A stretch of 64,000 nt of DNA from Ramazzottius varieornatus (lineage: Eukaryota > Tardigrada > Eutardigrada > Parachela > Ramazzottiidae): the NCBI GenBank assembly GCA_001949185.1, contig BDGG01000012.1, forward strand, positions 368,765 through 432,764, in the 5' to 3' direction. The notes beneath the pieces are model-generated. The model was not told where the DNA came from, searched no databases, and worked only from the letters and a program-made list of their open reading frames with translations. Shown one piece after another: positions 51,351-60,704 of this stretch (position 1 is the stretch's first letter; the number at the start of each line of letters is the position of its first letter). Made by a program: the position numbers and the translations under genes.

Positions 51351-53840
51351 ATGGGGAAGAAGCAGCATCAAAAGGATAAGCTGTACTTGACGACAACAGA
51401 ATGGAGCACGACATACGGAGGTCGAGCAGCGACACTGGCCAGTCTTCCTGGACAAAGCACGTTCCTTCGCTTCAAAAGGATACCTTTCGACTGCTGTGCT
51501 TTGTCACTTCAACCATTCGAGAATCCCTACATGTCTCCAGATGGTTATGTTTTCGATCTAACGTGAGTACAAGATGTGTATCGTTCGTTAATAGTTGAAA
51601 CAACGAGTGGAAAGTCAATTAACAGGGGCAGTTAACGGTTCATGTACCTACATACAACTCCACCGTAAGATCCTATACCTTTGTGTACGTAGGTACATGG
51701 GAACCGGGTGTGTAGTGTTGCATCTAGGCATCTAAAGCTGTTCGTGGTTATGAACATTTTCCGCGTTACAGGAACATTCTGCCATATGTAAAGAAGTACG
51801 GAACTCATCCCGTTACCGGCGAGCCTCTTCATGCAAAGTCCCTGATCAAGCTGAACTACTTCAAGAATTCCGAAGGTACAGCCGAAACAAAACATCGTTG
51901 TGATATAGTAGAAGATCGTTCTAATTGCAAGGTTCGAGAATCATTACTTTTCTTAAAGGAAAATACCACTGTCCTGCTGTCTACAAGCCTTTCACCGAGC
52001 ATACCCACATAGTGGCCATCAAGACAACCGGCAACGTCTTCTCCTACGAGGTACCGTACAGCCGCTGCTTTATGTACGAGTGATGGTTTATCACCTAATA
52101 GTGACGCTCCATGCATGATGCGTTTGCTTATATGTCAGGGTGTTGAGACGCTGAACCTCAAACCGAAGAACCTCCGCGACCTTATCAACGATCAGCCTTT
52201 CGCGAAGACCGACATCATATCCCTCCAAGACCCGAACAACTTAGACAGACTCAATTCGGAAAACTTCCATCACATCAAGAACAGCCTCAAAGCTACAGCC
52301 ACTTCCGGTATGTCCAGATTTCGGATGAGTATCAGTGTACTGCCATATTGTCCAAATTTTACTTTCTAGCTGCCACTGCTGGACCTTCTGCCGAACTCAA
52401 AGGCATCAGTGTGGAAGCTAAACAAGCCTTGGCCGAACTCAAGAAGGACTACAAGAAACCCACAGACTCTTCGGTAAGTGACCGCAGCGATCTCTGTTAG
52501 GATACTTCAAAGCCTCGACTTACGTTTGGAGCTTCTACTTCTGCTTGCAGTTATTCCGAGACACAAGAGTGGTCTTTCGACAAGCTGCGACGGACAGCGT
52601 TAATGCGGCAAACTACTCTACCGGCCATGTGGCGGCAGGCTTCACCTCTACCGTCATGGAGCCCGTCACGTACCAGACAGCAGGTAAGCCTTAATATCCT
52701 TGTTTTGTGATCTCGAGAGCCACGAAGTTCACTTATATAAGTGTGATGTTTTCTAGCGAGACTTGACGACGAAACGATAAGATACGACCGAGTGAAAAAG
52801 CGCCAGAAGAAAGCATATGTTCGCCTTATAACGAACTTTGGGTCGCTGAATCTGGAACTACACGCTGACCTGGTGAGTGACAGAAAGCTTGACTTCGGTC
52901 CTCTAGCGAGTGTGTGGAAATCAATAGATTAATACTGAGTGTTCTGTTAGGTGCCGAAGACCTGCGATAACTTCATCAGGCACTGTCGAAGTGGATACTA
53001 CACCAACACGATATTCCATCGACTAATCAAGAACTTCATGATACAAGGCGGGGACCCAACAGGAACGGGCAAGGGTGGCGCGTCAGCGTTCGAAGGCGGG
53101 AAAGAGTTTGATGATGAACTTAAGACTGGCTTGAAGCACGATGTCCGAGGAATGTTGTGCATGGCCAATTCCGGACCCAACACGAACAAGTCTCAGTTCT
53201 TCATTATCTTCAGGTGAGTAGCTTTTCCTATGCATGTGAGCTACGCGAGGATGAGATGTTAGGGCTCTTTCCTTGATAGACCGCAGAAGCATCTCGACGG
53301 AAAGCACACAGTCTTCGGGCGAGTAGTTGGTGGACTGGACGTGCTTAGTAAGCTGGAACAAATACCGGTGGACGATAAAGACAAACCGACACACGTGAGT
53401 GTAGTGAATGCCTTTGGGGCTCAATAGTCTGTTAGGTATTGTCATGGTTCTTTCAGCGAATGTCGTTTTTTCGCAGGATATCAAAATTCTAAATGTTGAG
53501 ATTTTCCAAGACCCGTTCACCGATGTCGAGAAGGAGATCGAGGCTGAACGGAACGCAAAAGTTAACGCGCTGGAGGAAGAGCTACGGCGAGAGCAAAGCG
53601 AGAAGGTAGCGGAAAGGAAACGAGTCAGGGAAGAGAAGCTGTCTAAGGACACCACTGTCGGGAAGTACCTCAAGCGAAGGTGAATTCGGTGTGCAAGTGC
53701 GTCTCGTCGTCTGGGAAATTATAAAGCTGTTATTGGTTTTCAGTGCAACGGGAAGTCGGGAAGACGACGATCTAGTCCCACGAGAAACTGCCGAGAAGAA
53801 AGCGAAGAAAGCCAGCAGTGGAAGCTTCAACAATTGGTGA
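51351..53840 (+). CDS. PPIL2: PPIL2 (Cyp60), U-box and cyclophilin protein of the spliceosome
   Basis: Eleven exons: 51351-51562, 51772-51875, 51959-52050, 52139-52307, 52370-52473, 52551-52683, 52757-52872, 52951-53213, 53280-53394, 53477-53679, 53744-53840; 535 residues. N-terminal [18 protein letters not shown] and the U-box segments ([41 protein letters not shown]) are followed by the cyclophilin domain ([73 protein letters not shown]). The active-site Arg of classical cyclophilins (FHR) and the QGGD segment are present. It is an E3 ligase and prolyl-isomerase-like protein associated with the U4/U6.U5 snRNP. The basic, acidic-patched C-terminus is typical of the family. Confidence 0.96.
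51641..51699. repeat. Short palindrome in PPIL2 intron 1
   Basis: CATGTACCTACATACAA at 51641 faces TTGTGTACGTAGGTACATG ending at 51699, leaving a loop of about 23 nt. Confidence 0.6.
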
Positions 53841-54323
53841 CAGTTTGTGTTTTTATCTTGAACATATCTTTTAGTCTGAGAATTGTCGGAGAAGTCTTTT
53901 CCGCCGCTTCCGGCTAGTTCGACATGGAATGAAAGTGCGTCGTTTATCGCCTTGCGACTTTTGTCAGCCGACACGTGCAACAGTGCAGTAACGATACGAT
54001 TACACCGATCTGCTGCCATGAGGTTTGTGAACACCGATTAGAATGAACGAACATAAGGAAATGGCAATAAACATAGAGGACGGTGGAGAACCAAATGTGT
54101 ACCTGCTGCCAACAGTTTGATTAACTTAATCAGTATCTTAATGTACACAGCTGCACAACAGCTCTAATACAGACACTATAGCCATTAGTGAATAGTGCAA
54201 TCTTGAAACGTTGTGACATCCGGTAAGAGGCGGCAAAATGCTTTAACCAATACCTTCATATAACGCTTCGTAATCGACGGTCCACTAGTGACTGAAACCA
54301 CAAACCATGGTTATACTGTAGTA
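53841..54323. other. Spacer between PPIL2 and the Tc1 element
   Basis: No gene accepted. It contains the PPIL2 3' UTR and, on the minus strand, the SECIS-like stretch at 54215-54262. A minus-strand open frame at 54034-53582 overlaps PPIL2 exons and was not accepted. Confidence 0.5.
54204..54270 (-). promoter_or_regulatory. Candidate SECIS element for selenoprotein W
   Basis: Read on the minus strand: helix I can form from AAGCGTT and AACGTTT (one G-U pair). Next come ATGA as the 5' core, a short helix (GGTA with TACC), AA within the apical stretch TTAAAGC, and GA as the 3' core (GGATG). These are the conserved landmarks of eukaryotic SECIS elements in the right order, but helix II is weak, so this is only a candidate. 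It lies on the far side of the Tc1 insertion from the gene it would serve. Confidence 0.3.
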
Positions 54324-56262
54324 CAGTGTACGCCAATATGGTCACCCGAAACTGGGCGGACTTTTTGGGCGTCAGCCAAGCCGCAGACGACCAGTTAAAA
54401 ACCAGGAAAAGCGATCTGGTTGATTAGACATAGTTCATTAAACCTAAATAGGCACAGCTGATTGCTAATGAACCTGTTGCGCAACAGCCGGTAGTGCGAT
54501 ATACTGAGCTGTATTACCGAGCGATCCTTTCGGTCGCAAATTCTGATATCTTCTCGTGAATTCAAGATGGTTCGTGGTATACCAGTGGACCCAACCCTTG
54601 TCAGCGTTGTTTTCAAGTTGTTTTCAGAGAAAAACAAGAATCTGAGTGCTGTCGGTCGTGTGATGGGGAAAAACCACAAGTGGGTGAAGAACGTCATCGA
54701 GAGTTATGATCCCGAAACCAAGAAGCGGAAAGTGGTGAAACCCAAGGGACGACCTCGTATCACGAGCGGGGAGCAGGACGCCGAAATGCTTGGGCTCGTT
54801 CAGGCAAAGCGGGAGCTGAGTGCGGCCAAGATCGCCGTTGAAACTGGACTCGCCCACCGGACGTTGCTGAACCAGCTTCGTGAGTTTAAGACTCGTCGAT
54901 CCAAAGCTGTTCTCGACGAGTTAACCCAGGAGCACAAAGACAACCGGGTGTTCTGGTGCTCGTTCCAGCGTGAACAACTGCTGGAAAACCCTACCCTGTT
55001 CCATGATGTGGGTTTTAGTGACGAAGATCGTTCAACTTGCACGGTGGTAAGATCGAGGTAAATAATATTAACCTTCTGAAAATCAGTTCGTTTGACCTTC
55101 TAAATTCATGAATCTCTGCTCTCGAAATTATTAAGATCTTCGAGAAGCAAGTTTGTCATTCGGAACCATTTTTCAATTTTTTGGTCAATTGTTTAAGGCT
55201 TTCGTCGAAAACGCAAGGTGCCTGTTAAATTTAACACGTTAACGCGTTAAATGAATCTGCTAAATTCGATCTACTTATCACTTATCGTTGTAGTGCTGGT
55301 ACTTGAAAGAGGAAAACCGTCACGATAAAGACTTGCAAGTCGCCGTAGCTACGCGCATTAAAGGCGGGATCATGTTGTGGGGTGCCATCACAGCATGTGG
55401 ACCTGTAGCGTTAATTCGAGTTGACGGTCGAATAGATTCGGGCGCCTACGAAGTTTTGTTCGAGCGACTACTTCCGTATCTTGAGAAGCATGGTCGGGAT
55501 TTAGTGTTCCAGCAAGACAAGTGTTTAGTGCACACCTCTAGACGGTTGGGTCAATTTTTCTGGCGAGAAGGAATAGAAGTACGCTTTTTATTAAACAGTA
55601 TTTTAATATTTCTGTTTTCAATTTTTAAATTTACTAGAGCAGACCAATCGGTTGTTGAATCGAGCGAAAACGTTGCGGAAGGGTGCTAGGCGCGAAGGCG
55701 GATGAGCGGACTCAAAGTTTGTTTCTCGTAAAACAATAGTGCTTTTTATCTGATACGCCCATGTTACACAATACATCTTGTTTTTGGATAAACATAAGTA
55801 CACAAATTTTTTGTACTTGTAGGTGTTGACATGGCCGTCTAGATCGCCAGACCTCAATGTCATCGAGAATGTCTGGGGAAAAATGAATATGTATATCTGC
55901 GATCGAAGACCGAAAGATCTTGAGGAGCTTGACACTCTAATTCAGGAAGCATGGAAGGTAATTGTTACTCCCGAGTACTGCAGCAACCTGGTGAGCTCGA
56001 TGTACAGCAGAATGACTGAGTGTATCAACAGCTCCGGTGCTCGCATCCCTTACTGAACTCATAATTTCATTTTCGGTTGTCTTTCGTGTTTTACCTCATG
56101 AGATTTCCTGTTTTATGGTATACGTTTCTGTTTTACTGTTAGTGTTCTGCTCATTGTAAAATAAATAAATCCAGCAGTTGGCTGTTGTTCATTGGTTATC
56201 GGCGTTGTGGTTGACGCCCAAAAACTCCGCCCAGTTTCGGGTGACCATATTGGCGTACACTG
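54324..56262 (+). mobile_element. Tc1-type DNA transposon, apparently complete
   Basis: A 1939-bp element flanked by TA on both sides (54322-54323 and 56263-56264). Its terminal inverted repeats are 54 bp with only two mismatches, the outer 37 bp being identical (they start CAGTGTACGCCAATATGGTC). It contains one transposase gene with intact reading frame and catalytic residues. It sits 83 bp past the stop codon of selenoprotein W and in the opposite orientation. Near-identical ends and an open frame suggest recent insertion. Confidence 0.95.
54567..56056 (+). CDS. Tc1-family transposase (DD34E), two introns
   Basis: Exons 54567-55046, 55294-55578 and 55823-56056 join in phase 0 at both junctions and give 332 residues, the usual Tc1 size. 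The N-terminal half has paired helix-turn-helix segments (LSAVGRVMGKNHKWVKNVIE and a later AKIAVETGLAHRTLLNQL) with GRP between them (KPKGRPRIT). The catalytic triad is visible: Asp in GFSDEDRS, Asp in VFQQDKCLVHTS, and Glu in SPDLNVIENVWGKM, with 34 residues between the second Asp and the Glu. Introns (GTAAGA..TTGTAG; GTACGC..TTGTAG) are unusual for Tc1 transposases, which are normally uninterrupted. In exon 1 alone the frame runs past the first donor by a few codons. Confidence 0.9.
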
Positions 56263-56348
56263 TACTTTGATAACAGGGTTGATTCAGGGAGTCAGCGACT
56301 TCCACTTCCGGCTTACCGACAGTGCTAATTAGAGCCGAAATGAGCTGC

Positions 56349-56995
56349 TTAAACGGTCTTGCCGACTACGGCGTCGCCTCCCTCCTGCGTTTCGCGTTCT
56401 TCCAAGGCCTGTTCGACGGCCATCATGATCTTCTGGAGCTTCGCAGGGGAGTCGACGAAGCCTTCGCCGCCCTACAATAACCGAAATTATCTTATATTGA
56501 CACATCAGTGCAGAGAGATGCCACATACATCCTTGGAGTGAACCAGCTTTCCGTTCACTTCGACCTCGAACTTCCCGGTTCGTCCGGGCGTCGCTTGTCC
56601 AGTCTACATCACAAAGTCATATTCAGTCCTTCAAGTTATCAGCACACGGGGCAAGGAAAATCTTTACTATATCGAGAGCAGAACCGCCATGGTATCGCTT
56701 AGTAAGTTCCGACTGGAAGTTGCGGAACTGCAAAGGAGATAAGGATTATACGTTACATGAAACTGATCACATGATCACATGCTCATAACGCTCCAGGAAA
56801 CAAGCAACGCGCTCACCTTGCTCCCGTAACCTCAGGCTCCGCTGCAACGAAAGAATATTTCAGCCCATTAGATACCAATAGCAAGTTTCTTCTCAAGCAT
56901 GTATGAAGAAGAGGAAATCAGAAATCTCAAGACTGGAGTACAATAGTTTACCAGTAGACAACCCTGACGACCACTTTTCCTGCTTTTGACGCCAT
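56349..56995 (-). CDS. SELENOW: Selenoprotein W (Rdx family) with in-frame UGA for selenocysteine
   Basis: Five exons, high to low: 56995-56952, 56841-56817, 56727-56668, 56603-56529, 56471-56349; 108 residues if UGA is read as Sec. Exon 1 ends in VVRVVY plus TG. Exon 2 is 25 nt and completes Cys, then encodes G-A-U-G-Y-G-S-K, so residues 15-18 are C-G-A-U, the family's CxxU redox centre. Exons 3-5 give LTKRYHGGSALDI, TGQATPGRTGKFEVEVNGKL, VHSKDGGEGFVDSPAKLQKI, all strongly Rdx-like (the FEVxVNGxLxHSK strand is diagnostic). All four junctions keep phase. The thioredoxin-fold protein is thought to act as a glutathione-linked oxidoreductase. The Tc1 element starts 83 bp after the stop codon. 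Without allowing for Sec this gene is invisible to ORF callers. Confidence 0.93.
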
Positions 56996-57003
56996 TCCGT
57001 CGT

Positions 57004-57251
57004 CTAGTTGTGTCGTGGAACCTGAAGCTGAATTACCCATAAAGTTATCCCGAGGATCACGAGAGAAAAGCTTTCGTATGCGTGGCTGCAGAACGAAGAA
57101 GACACAGAACAATTTTTACCTGCAACAAAACCATCGGAGAAAAGTACTGTAGGAGGCTAGTTTGGCTAGCAGCGCCTTTGATGAGTCGAGGATGACTTGC
57201 AGTTTGAGAAAGTAGGAAAAGCCATGGAAAAGCCCAACTGCCAAAGGCAGC
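57004..57251 (-). CDS. Possible last two exons of an unrecognised membrane protein
   Basis: 57251-57120 and 57085-57004 join in phase (CTTTGTAG acceptor, TTGCAG|GTAAAA donor, TTCTGCAG acceptor). They encode about 70 residues with hydrophobic stretches (LPLAVGLFHGFSYFLKLQV; SLVILGITLWVIQLQVPRHN) and a stop 8 nt before the selenoprotein W start codon. Upstream fragments with splice-like borders exist near 57590-57650 and 58440-58640, but I could not chain them into one protein. Alternatively these are 5'-UTR exons of selenoprotein W. Confidence 0.3.
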
Positions 57252-58720
57252 CTACAAAGTACGAAGTACGTGACAACAGTTGTCAATACAAAGTCGCAAG
57301 TAAAGACTGGAGACAAGCCATGAGTTTTTGATCGATCATTGACAAAGAGTGAAGTGGGCTTTATACTTATCATGATCCGGTAGATGGATCACCAATTTTT
57401 AGTATAATAGCCCACTTCCCCAGATCACGGCCCTATTCACGGGTAATGATCATGAGTTGGGAATGGAGTGCGGAGACATGGATCATGGAATAGAAAACCA
57501 TGATCCGCGCCGTTCGGTATGTGGACTTTTCAACGTGCAGTAGCACCTTGATTGAAAATGAGTTGATCGGACGGAAAACAAGGAATTACCTCGAGCTCCG
57601 ACATTGTGAATACTCGTACAACAGAAATATCGAATAATGCACTCTTGCTGTGGATGGAATGTAAAATGATTACTGCTAGTATTTTCATATCGCTGACCAG
57701 GCGCCGAAACTTGACAAACCTAGAATACCCAAATTCAATCAACACTAATAACTCAACTTCAACACGACACGGAAGGTTGAACGAGGGAGATATTCACAAC
57801 CATGTAAGAACCTCGCGGTGATTCCCCCTACCGTTTCAACCAAGATTTTTAGCTAATCTGTAAATTTATTTCATCGAAACGTCAGTTCGATGGAGTGTAT
57901 TTCAGATCTCGAAAAACACGAAGACCCCGACTCATTTTCATACGGGAAATAAGTCCGGATATTATACTTCGGCATAGGTCGTAACTTGGATCACCAGGGC
58001 AAGTATCACGTTTCCACAACTTTCACATCCCGGGATGTGGCGAAAGGGGAAACGTGAGTGGAAAACGCGAACTGCCATTGTTTCCCGGGCATCGAGTGCG
58101 GAGAAATGAAGTAAAATGCCCACTTCAGTCCCTTCGGTCCTTCCCTCCGTTCCTCGAGTTCCCTCTGCTTTTGGCAGATAACTCCCAACGCCACCGAAAG
58201 CTGGAAACCTGCATTCGCTTTCCCAGAAGTGAGACCTTTGAAGGATATTGGTCAAAATCATGCTGACGCAACCTAAAACACAGCTCGAACATCAACCGCA
58301 ACCCGGAAGTCCCTATGTACCGTACGTTCGCGCAATCCACCTATATTTCGCCTCAAACTGTCCATCAGATCCATCCTTCATAGAAACGATAATTAAAACA
58401 CAGCCAAGAGGCAAGCGATAACCAGACAGTTGAGTGGTAAAGAGTATTTTTCACTTACGACAGACCGATCACGTTCCAAATGCTGAAGAAGTAAAAAATA
58501 TCAGGTGTGCGTGAAACTCTATAGAAAATCAAAACTTGCCAGATCAAAACCAAGATATGACAAAGGAATAAGGATAAAGGAAGTATTACAAACACACATA
58601 AAAGTAAAAAAATCAACATAATTACCGAAGAAACATTTTAGGGGACCATCTTTGATAGCACAAACCTTCGCAGAAGCTGCATTATTCTTGACTGAGGGGA
58701 AACCGTGTTGCTTGTATTCT
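57252..58720. other. Unresolved region upstream of selenoprotein W
   Basis: It contains the Aurora 3' flank and scattered minus-strand open frames with hydrophobic character, including a T-rich frame near 58630-58455 (LFLCHILVLIWQVLIFY). T-rich DNA gives Leu/Phe-rich peptides by chance, so I do not call a gene. Confidence 0.3.
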
Positions 58721-60704
58721 TCACTCCTCCTTCTTGTTCTCATCATTCTCTTCTTCCGGGAAAGCCAGTTTAATCTCGGTCTTCTCGATTCGGTTATTAA
58801 CGATCCACGGATCTTTCTTTATTTCTTCAAGCGGAATGCGGTCTTTGCCTCGGCGTTGCAGCATGGCACGAATCAACCTTTCCGGCCCAGCACTGATGAG
58901 GCGAGGGTCGATCTTGTACTCACAATGACGAATCAGTTCGTGAGTCTCTTCGATGCTGGGTGGATCAGTCTCGAACGGTGGCCGACCGACCAGGAACTCG
59001 TACAACAGAACACCTTTAACGGTTAAGGAAATGAATGCAACGGACAGAGAAGAAAATAAGATTGTAGTTTTCAGTAGTTTTTTTTATCCATCTCTACTGT
59101 TGTATACCTGTGCACCAGATGTCAATCGTGGCGTCATAGAGGACTCTGTCAACGAGTTCTGGAGCCAAGTAGTCCGTGGTTCCACAGACCGTTCGTCTTT
59201 TACTGGACGCAGCGTGAACGGACCAGCCAAAGTCCGCCAGCTTGATCTCCCCATACCCACCTAGAAGCAAATTTTCCGGCTTGATGTCTCTGTGGATGAC
59301 TTTCTTTGCGTGGCAGTAGAGAAGGGCTTCAGTCAGTTCCGCAATGTACTATAAAGAGAACAACGTTATCTGACTTATCTCGACAGGGTGCGAGCCTGCG
59401 ACCTGGTCCAGTACTCCAGTTTCCTGTCTATATGACACGACACGACATGGCATGACATAATCTGACGTAACATATAACATGACACACACATGCTATGCTT
59501 GGTAAGTTACTGTATTCTCTCCGGAAATGGATGTACGTCACTCAATTCAAAATGTGAAACTGCAGATATGGTCGGTAGGCGGTAGCTCATACGATTGAAA
59601 CAGCTGTGACACCACAGGATTCAATCAATCCAAATCAATCCGGAGAGTTCGCATTTTGCTTGGTTCAGTTATGAAATCAGCTGTTCTTTGGATGACTCGC
59701 ACAGACTAATAGTATTTTGGCTTACCGTGTTAACCATTCTGTCTTAGCTGTCGTGTGATGTCATTTTTCTCTGTGAGCTGTCTCTTACTGTAGTTTGACT
59801 CCATAAAACGGCTACTAAAGCTGTCCGTAAATACGTCAAGATCTGACGCCATGCTGGCTTTGTGTAACAGCTACGCTAACACTCTAGTGAACCAGATATC
59901 AGTGACGTACATCCATTTCCGGAGAGAATACAGTAAGTTAAGTACAGTACACGTGTACTGTACGCAGTACGAGATGATTGTCTGAGTTGATTGTTGATAA
60001 AACAAAAACAAACTTCCTCCTTGACCACTTCATCTGTAATGTCTCGATAGTTTCTCACACTTGCGCTTTCTGCTTCCGTGAAACGTCCTCGTCGACGCAA
60101 CAGTCGGAAGAGTTCTCCATTAGGAGCATACTCCAGGATGAGGTAGATGCGAGACTCGTCCCAAAAGTATCCATACATGAGTAGAATGTTGGGATGATTG
60201 AGGCGGGCGTTGATCTCAATCTCCCTGCGGATGGACTGCTCCATCTTCTGATTCTGCAGCTCTTTCTTGAACAGAACCTTCAGCGCCACGATGAGTTTTT
60301 CCTTCTTTGTGCGAGCTAGGTAGACCCGGCCGAAAGCCCCGCGTCCAAGCGGCTTTCCAATGTCGAAGCGATCGAGCGTCCATGTTGGTGCCTCCGGTCG
60401 CGATATCGGCTGAACTACAGCGGCGCTAGCGGGAGTCTGTAAAGCAGCTGAAGCCACTGAAGAGGTGACTGTATACTGAGCTCGGGAGACGGATCGGGTG
60501 ACCCGCTTTGAGGATGGTTCGACATCTAAAACAAGAAAATCGTGATCGACGCTAATTATTTTTCCGAACCATTTCCTCGTTTTTTTTATTCGTCTCCTGT
60601 ATTCATAAAGTCTTCGTTATTTTCGTGCACTCGGGCGTAGAACCAGAGCTAACTTAGCTTGGTTACAGGGATGGTGAAAGTACTAGCTTACCTGAAGCGC
60701 TCAT
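58721..60704 (-). CDS. Aurora-family Ser/Thr kinase
   Basis: Exons 60704-60692, 60525-60059, 59348-59108 and 59013-58721 give 337 residues in phase; the first exon encodes only MSAS plus one base. Kinase landmarks in order: [20 protein letters not shown] (glycine loop), [11 protein letters not shown] (catalytic Lys), [12 protein letters not shown] (hinge), [13 protein letters not shown] (catalytic loop), LADFGWSV (DFG), [17 protein letters not shown] (activation loop with the R-x-T site). The extension is short (about 65 residues), and the short N-terminus resembles Aurora B/C more than Aurora A; this cannot settle the subtype. DFGWSVHA is an Aurora hallmark. Auroras control spindle and chromosome behaviour in mitosis. 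Intron 2 holds a 430-bp element with perfect terminal repeats. Confidence 0.95.
59507..59936. repeat. 430-bp non-autonomous element with perfect 35-bp terminal inverted repeats
   Basis: 59507-59541 is the exact reverse complement of 59902-59936 (core TCTCCGGAAATGGATGTACG). There is no ORF inside. It lies in Aurora intron 2. TAAG-like bases flank both ends. It is distinct from the other three palindrome families and is probably a MITE. Confidence 0.75.
59942..59963. repeat. Perfect 22-bp palindrome
   Basis: The sequence begins GTACAGTACAC and is followed by its own reverse complement with no spacer. It abuts the right end of the 430-bp element. Confidence 0.7.

Noticed and set aside
53582-54034. 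Minus-strand open frame of 150 codons
   Set aside because: It overlaps two PPIL2 exons on the opposite strand, shows no domain, and its composition fits a shadow plus 3' flank.
55047-55293. Tc1 transposase broken into three open frames
   Set aside because: GT..AG borders in phase 0 at both gaps recover the DD34E spacing exactly, so I treat the gaps as introns, not decay.
56830-56832. In-frame stop (TGA) in a selenoprotein W-like frame as evidence of a pseudogene
   Set aside because: The TGA sits exactly at the Sec position of the CxxU motif and every other exon is intact.
58455-58640. Hydrophobic minus-strand frame with an ATG (LFLCHILVLIWQVLIFY)
   Set aside because: T-rich DNA yields Leu/Phe/Ile-rich peptides by chance, and I could not chain it to downstream exons with confidence.
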